Part shown: positions 60,468 through 64,000 of the stretch, in pieces
How positions within the stretch are numbered: position 1 is the stretch's first letter
How the letters are laid out: each line of letters begins with the position of its first letter
Origin: Neolewinella aquimaris
GTDB taxonomy: Bacteria > Bacteroidota > Bacteroidia > Chitinophagales > Saprospiraceae
Length of the DNA stretch: 64,000 nt
Assembly (NCBI RefSeq): GCF_014197245.1
Contig: NZ_JACIFF010000007.1
Location: 62,001-126,000 of the forward strand
Direction of reading: 5' to 3'
Translations under genes and position numbers: made by a program
The notes under the pieces: generated by a model
Told to the model about the DNA's origin: nothing
The model's input: only the letters and a program-made list of their open reading frames with translations
The model's database searches: none

Positions 60468-63400
60468 AGGGCCTTTTCCAGCTTTCTCTCCTCCTTCACT
60501 TCATTCACCCGCTTGGCGAGGGCGGCGAGGATATCCTGGGCGGCGGTGAGGCTGTACACCCGCTCCTTAATGAGGCTGAGGCGGCGGGGCGTCTGTTTGA
60601 GCTGTAGGCCACGCAGTTTTCCTTCGGCGGCGATAATTCCGCTGAGGGCCTTGAAGATTTCGGAGTCGTAGTAAAGCGACTGGGCGTCCTCGACGAAGAA
60701 ACACAGCAGCTTATCGTTCTTGAGGACGACGCGATCGAAGCCGAGTTCGCGACACAGCCACCGGAGGCGGAGGCCGTCAAAAAGCTCCTCGACCTGGGTG
60801 GGGAGCGGACCAAAACGGTCCTTTAGACCGTTGGCGTAGGCTTGCAGGCGATCCTCGTCCTCAATGTTGTCGAGGTCCTGATAAAGACGGAGGCGCTCCT
60901 GGGTGGATTCGACGTAATCCGTAGGGATATGCATTTCCGTATCCGTCTCGATCGTCACCTCACGCACGAAGTCGCTTCCTTCGGTCATGGAGTCCGCGAA
61001 AACGTCCCGAAATTCTCCCTGCTTGAGTTCCCGTACGGCTTCTTCTAGAATGCGCTGGTAGGTTTCGTAGCCGATGTCGGCGATGAAGCCCGACTGTTCT
61101 CCTCCCAGTAAGTTACCGGCACCGCGAATGTCGAGGTCCTTCATCGCGATGTTAAACCCGCTGCCGAGGTCGCTGAATTCTTCCAACGTACGCAGTCGCT
61201 TGCGCGCATCGGGCGTAAGGACGCTGAGCGCGGGAGCAATGAGGTAACAGTACGCCTTCTTGTTGGAGCGCCCTACCCTGCCCCTCAGCTGGTGCAGGTC
61301 ACTGAGGCCGAACTGGTGGGCGTTGTTGATGATGATGGTGTTGGCGTTAGCAATGTCAAGGCCCGTTTCGATGATGTTGGTACACACCAGCACGTCGTAG
61401 CGGCGATCGATAAACTCGATGAGCGTCTCCTCCAATTCCTTGGGGTCCATTTGTCCGTGGGCGGTGGCGAATTGGATGTCGGGACAGAGCTTTCGCAACA
61501 TGGTCACCATATCGACCAGCGACTTGACCCGGTTGTGGACAAAGAACACCTGCCCGCCCCGGCTCACCTCCTGCTCGATGGCCTCCTTAATCACCTCCTC
61601 GTTGAACTGTCGCACCTCGGTATGAATGGGCTGGCGGTTGGGCGGCGGCGTACGGATGACGGAAAGGTCGCGGGCGTTCATGAGGCTGAACTGCATGGTC
61701 CGCGGTATGGGGGTGGCGGTCAGCGTAAGCGTGTCGACATTGACCTGGATAGCACGTAATTTTTCTTTCGCCTTAACTCCAAATTTCTGCTCCTCGTCGA
61801 TGATGAGAAGTCCCAAGTCCTTGAACTCCGCCCGCTTAGACAAGATAGCGTGGGTGCCGATCAGGACGTCCAGCTTTCCGGCCTTGAGCCTTTTGAAGAT
61901 TTCGGTCTTCTGCTTCGCGCTGCGGAAGCGGTTAATGTAGTCGACCGTGATGCCGAATTCGCCCAGCCGCTCGCTGAAGGTGCGGAAGTGCTGAAGCGCG
62001 AGGATGGTGGTCGGCACGAGTACGGCGACCTGCTTATTGTCGGCGGCAGCCTTAAAGGCGGCGCGTAGGGCGATTTCGGTTTTGCCGAATCCCACGTCGC
62101 CACAGATCAGGCGGTCCATCGGATGGGGCTTCATCATATCGCCCTTGACGTCGTTGGTGGCCTTGAGCTGATCGGGGGTATCTTCGTAAATGAAGCTGGC
62201 TTCGAGCTCGTTCTGAAGGTAACCGTCGGGGGGGAAGGCGTGGCCGGGGCTGGCCTGCCGCTTGGCGTAGAGCTTGATGAGCTCACCGGCCATGTCCTTC
62301 ATTTTTTTCTTGGTCCGCGACTTGAGGTTCTTCCAGTGGTCGCCACCGATCTTATCCAGGCGGGGAAGCTGCCCGTCCTTGCCGCTGTACTTCGAAAGCT
62401 TGTGCAGGGAGTTGATGCCGACGTAGAGGATGTCGTTGTTCTTGTACACGAGGCGCACCGATTCCTGCACTTTGTCGTTGATCTCCAGCTTTTCCAGTCC
62501 GGAAAAACGGCCAACCCCGTGGTCGATGTGGACCACCATATCACCCGGAGTCAAGTCGCGCAGGAGCCGCAGGTTGAGGGCCTGGTCACGGGTAAAGCCC
62601 CGCCGTAGCTTGTACCGGTGGAAACGCTCGAAGATCTGGTGATCGGTATAGCAGGCCGACTCCAGTTCGGAGTCGATAAAGCCGGCGTGAACGGAAACGG
62701 GTACCGGCTCGAAGCGAACGTCGGCGTTGAGGTCGTGAAAGATCGAGTAGAAGCGCTCGATCTGCTTGGGGTTGTCGGTAAAGATGTAGTTGGTCAGTCC
62801 CGAGGAGGTATTTTCCAGCAGGTTGCGAATGAGCAACTCGAAGTTCTTATTAAAACTAGGCTGCGGCTTAGCCCGGCAGTCGATGGTCTCATCGATGGGG
62901 ATGGGCTGCTTGTAGTCGCTGAAGAATACGATGGGTTTACCAGCCACGTCCTCTATCACTTCCCCCGGCCGGATAAAGGCCCGGTCGTCAAACAGTTGCT
63001 TGAGCTCATCGTCGTCGACCAGGGTGAGGTTTTTGCCAAGTTCTGTTGCCTTGGTGTAGGCCTCCCCGAGTCGGTCGAGCAGCAGCTGAAAATCCTTGAG
63101 CCAGATGGTGGTGTCTTCCGGCAGCACGTTGAAGATGCTCGTCTTCTGGCTACGCTCGAACTTGGTATTGATGTTGGGAACGATGCTTACGTAGGTCACC
63201 TTCTCGACCGAAAGCTGGTTCATCGGGTCGAAGGTGCGAATGCTCTCCACCTCATCGTCGAAGAGCTCGATGCGATAGGGATACTCGTTGCCGTAGCTAT
63301 AAATATCGATGATGCCGCCCCGTATGCTGAACTGCCCGGGCTCGTAAACAAACTCTTCCCGCTTGAAGCCATACTCTACCAGCACCTCCAGAATGGTATC

Positions 63401-63871
63401 GACGTCGATGTCTTCCCCCTGCTGGATTTCGATGCGGCTCTTGGTCAGCACGTCCGGTGCCACCACCTGCTCGAACAGGGCTTCGGGATAGGTCACGACG
63501 ATCTCCCCCTTCGACTGGCTGTGCGTCAGGTAATTGATCGTCTCCGTGCGCATCAGCACATTCGTCGGGTCCAGCACCTCGAAGTAGAGGGGACGCCGGA
63601 AGCTATCGGGCAGCAGTCGGATCTGCTTTTTCGGCAGCAGTGCCGCTATGGTATTCTGAATGTACGCGGCTTCTTCCTTATCGGTACCCACGATCAGGTA
63701 ATGCCCGCCGGCCTTTCGGTAGCTCGCCGCGATCAGGAAGCTCTCCAGCGATCCGGCCAATCCCCGCAACTGAATACGCGGAGCTTCCTGCCCTGGTCTG
63801 GTTAATTGGGTAATCTTGGCAACTCTCGCACTCTCGGCGTAACGCTGCAGCAATTGCTCGGCAGGATTCAA
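60464..63871 (-). CDS. mfd: Transcription-repair coupling factor
   Basis: The 1135-residue protein is Mfd: N-terminal UvrB-like domain (about 1-340), RNA-polymerase-interacting domain (LTPGDMVVHIDHGVGRFSGL near 478), and a superfamily 2 helicase/translocase with Walker A GDVGFGKTEIALRAAF, DEEQ box LLIIDEEQKFGV, TATPIPRTMQ and QLRGRVGRS, then a C-terminal RecG-like domain. It displaces stalled RNA polymerase and recruits UvrA to the damaged template strand. It is not related to the PUL; it is simply upstream of susC in the same direction. Its stop TAG lies in the repeat element at 60464-60467. The length is normal for the family. Confidence 0.96.
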   Translation of the reverse strand: MNPAEQLLQRYAESARVAKITQLTRPGQEAPRIQLRGLAGSLESFLIAASYRKAGGHYLIVGTDKEEAAYIQNTIAALLPKKQIRLLPDSFRRPLYFEVLDPTNVLMRTETINYLTHSQSKGEIVVTYPEALFEQVVAPDVLTKSRIEIQQGEDIDVDTILEVLVEYGFKREEFVYEPGQFSIRGGIIDIYSYGNEYPYRIELFDDEVESIRTFDPMNQLSVEKVTYVSIVPNINTKFERSQKTSIFNVLPEDTTIWLKDFQLLLDRLGEAYTKATELGKNLTLVDDDELKQLFDDRAFIRPGEVIEDVAGKPIVFFSDYKQPIPIDETIDCRAKPQPSFNKNFELLIRNLLENTSSGLTNYIFTDNPKQIERFYSIFHDLNADVRFEPVPVSVHAGFIDSELESACYTDHQIFERFHRYKLRRGFTRDQALNLRLLRDLTPGDMVVHIDHGVGRFSGLEKLEINDKVQESVRLVYKNNDILYVGINSLHKLSKYSGKDGQLPRLDKIGGDHWKNLKSRTKKKMKDMAGELIKLYAKRQASPGHAFPPDGYLQNELEASFIYEDTPDQLKATNDVKGDMMKPHPMDRLICGDVGFGKTEIALRAAFKAAADNKQVAVLVPTTILALQHFRTFSERLGEFGITVDYINRFRSAKQKTEIFKRLKAGKLDVLIGTHAILSKRAEFKDLGLLIIDEEQKFGVKAKEKLRAIQVNVDTLTLTATPIPRTMQFSLMNARDLSVIRTPPPNRQPIHTEVRQFNEEVIKEAIEQEVSRGGQVFFVHNRVKSLVDMVTMLRKLCPDIQFATAHGQMDPKELEETLIEFIDRRYDVLVCTNIIETGLDIANANTIIINNAHQFGLSDLHQLRGRVGRSNKKAYCYLIAPALSVLTPDARKRLRTLEEFSDLGSGFNIAMKDLDIRGAGNLLGGEQSGFIADIGYETYQRILEEAVRELKQGEFRDVFADSMTEGSDFVREVTIETDTEMHIPTDYVESTQERLRLYQDLDNIEDEDRLQAYANGLKDRFGPLPTQVEELFDGLRLRWLCRELGFDRVVLKNDKLLCFFVEDAQSLYYDSEIFKALSGIIAAEGKLRGLQLKQTPRRLSLIKERVYSLTAAQDILAALAKRVNEVKEERKLEKAL

Positions 63872-63952
63872 ACGGGTCTATTTTGTATAGTAACCGCGGA
63901 GAGGGAGGGAGGGTTCTGGGGAGTGGGGTAGTTGGGTAATATGGTAGTACTG

Positions 63953-63986
63953 TAGTACGGTAGGGGGTAGTACGGTAGGGGGTAGG
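63953..63986. repeat. Short GT-rich tandem repeat upstream of mfd
   Basis: The unit TAGTACGGTAGGGGG is repeated twice in tandem, with further TAGTAC and TAGTTGGGTA variants in 63929-63985. It lies in front of mfd and runs toward the right edge. I see no gene in 63872-64000. Confidence 0.6.
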
Positions 63987-64000
63987 CAAAATAATGAAGG

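Noticed and set aside
63678-63989. 103-residue minus-strand frame with Thr-Pro-Tyr repeats
   Set aside because: It is a product of the short tandem repeats at the right edge and runs out of frame into mfd.

Overview
The window looks like a chromosomal segment of a high-G+C member of the Bacteroidota, most like the marine Saprospiria (Lewinella/Neolewinella type). The evidence is a SusC/SusD pair, a hybrid two-component regulator with Reg_prop repeats, several sulfatases, cytochrome bd without quinol-loop extension, and promoters of the TAnnTTTG type (upstream of gyrB and susC). The species assignment is inference; no rRNA or tRNA gene was seen.

Layout. 1-3821: a DUF5682 gene cut by the left edge, a divergent serine hydrolase carrying an in-frame inverted-repeat insertion, and a VWA/CoxE-like protein. 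3828-13714: housekeeping and exported enzymes (M28 and M19 peptidases, rnpA, dps, gyrB, a family 2 glycosyltransferase, an RlmI-like methyltransferase). 13848-21880: a membrane patatin, a GAF-SpoIIE phosphatase, a TM2-TPR-SHOCT protein, a CBS protein and a large HExxH/propeller/barrel surface protein. 22090-25425: a tight three-gene operon of two unlike ATP-grasp ligases and an aspartoacylase-like zinc hydrolase, the best candidate for an undescribed pathway. 25427-26569: two arrays of short hairpin repeats around a lipoprotein gene. 26545-34470: GNAT, GH2, DUF6503 lipoprotein, a sulfatase, a second lipoprotein of the same kind, and an AbiEii/AbiEi toxin-antitoxin pair. 34564-41273: cytochrome bd, DUF202, a 77-bp tandem repeat array, and a sulfur module (persulfide dioxygenase-rhodanese, two YeeE/YedE proteins, a cysteine-rich Crp/Fnr regulator). 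42367-60087: a polysaccharide utilization locus with four sulfatase genes, one fused to a clan-A glycosidase and FN3 domains, a one-protein two-component regulator, SusD and SusC. 60464-63871: mfd, then short GT-rich repeats to the right edge.

How it works together. The PUL reads as a system for a sulfated, probably algal, glycan: SusCD import, lipoprotein or exported sulfatases remove sulfate, the GH module (and perhaps the GH2 at 27101) cuts the backbone, and the regulator senses oligosaccharide and switches the locus on. The sulfur module next to cytochrome bd would handle sulfide or thiosulfate; two GTGAY-N4-RTCAC sites suggest a common Crp/Fnr control.

The most striking non-coding signal is a set of dispersed and tandem palindromic (REP/REPIN-like) families. 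Their stems keep pairing through compensatory changes, and in several cases the element supplies the TAG stop codon or C-terminal codons of the neighbouring gene. No RAYT-type transposase is in the window.
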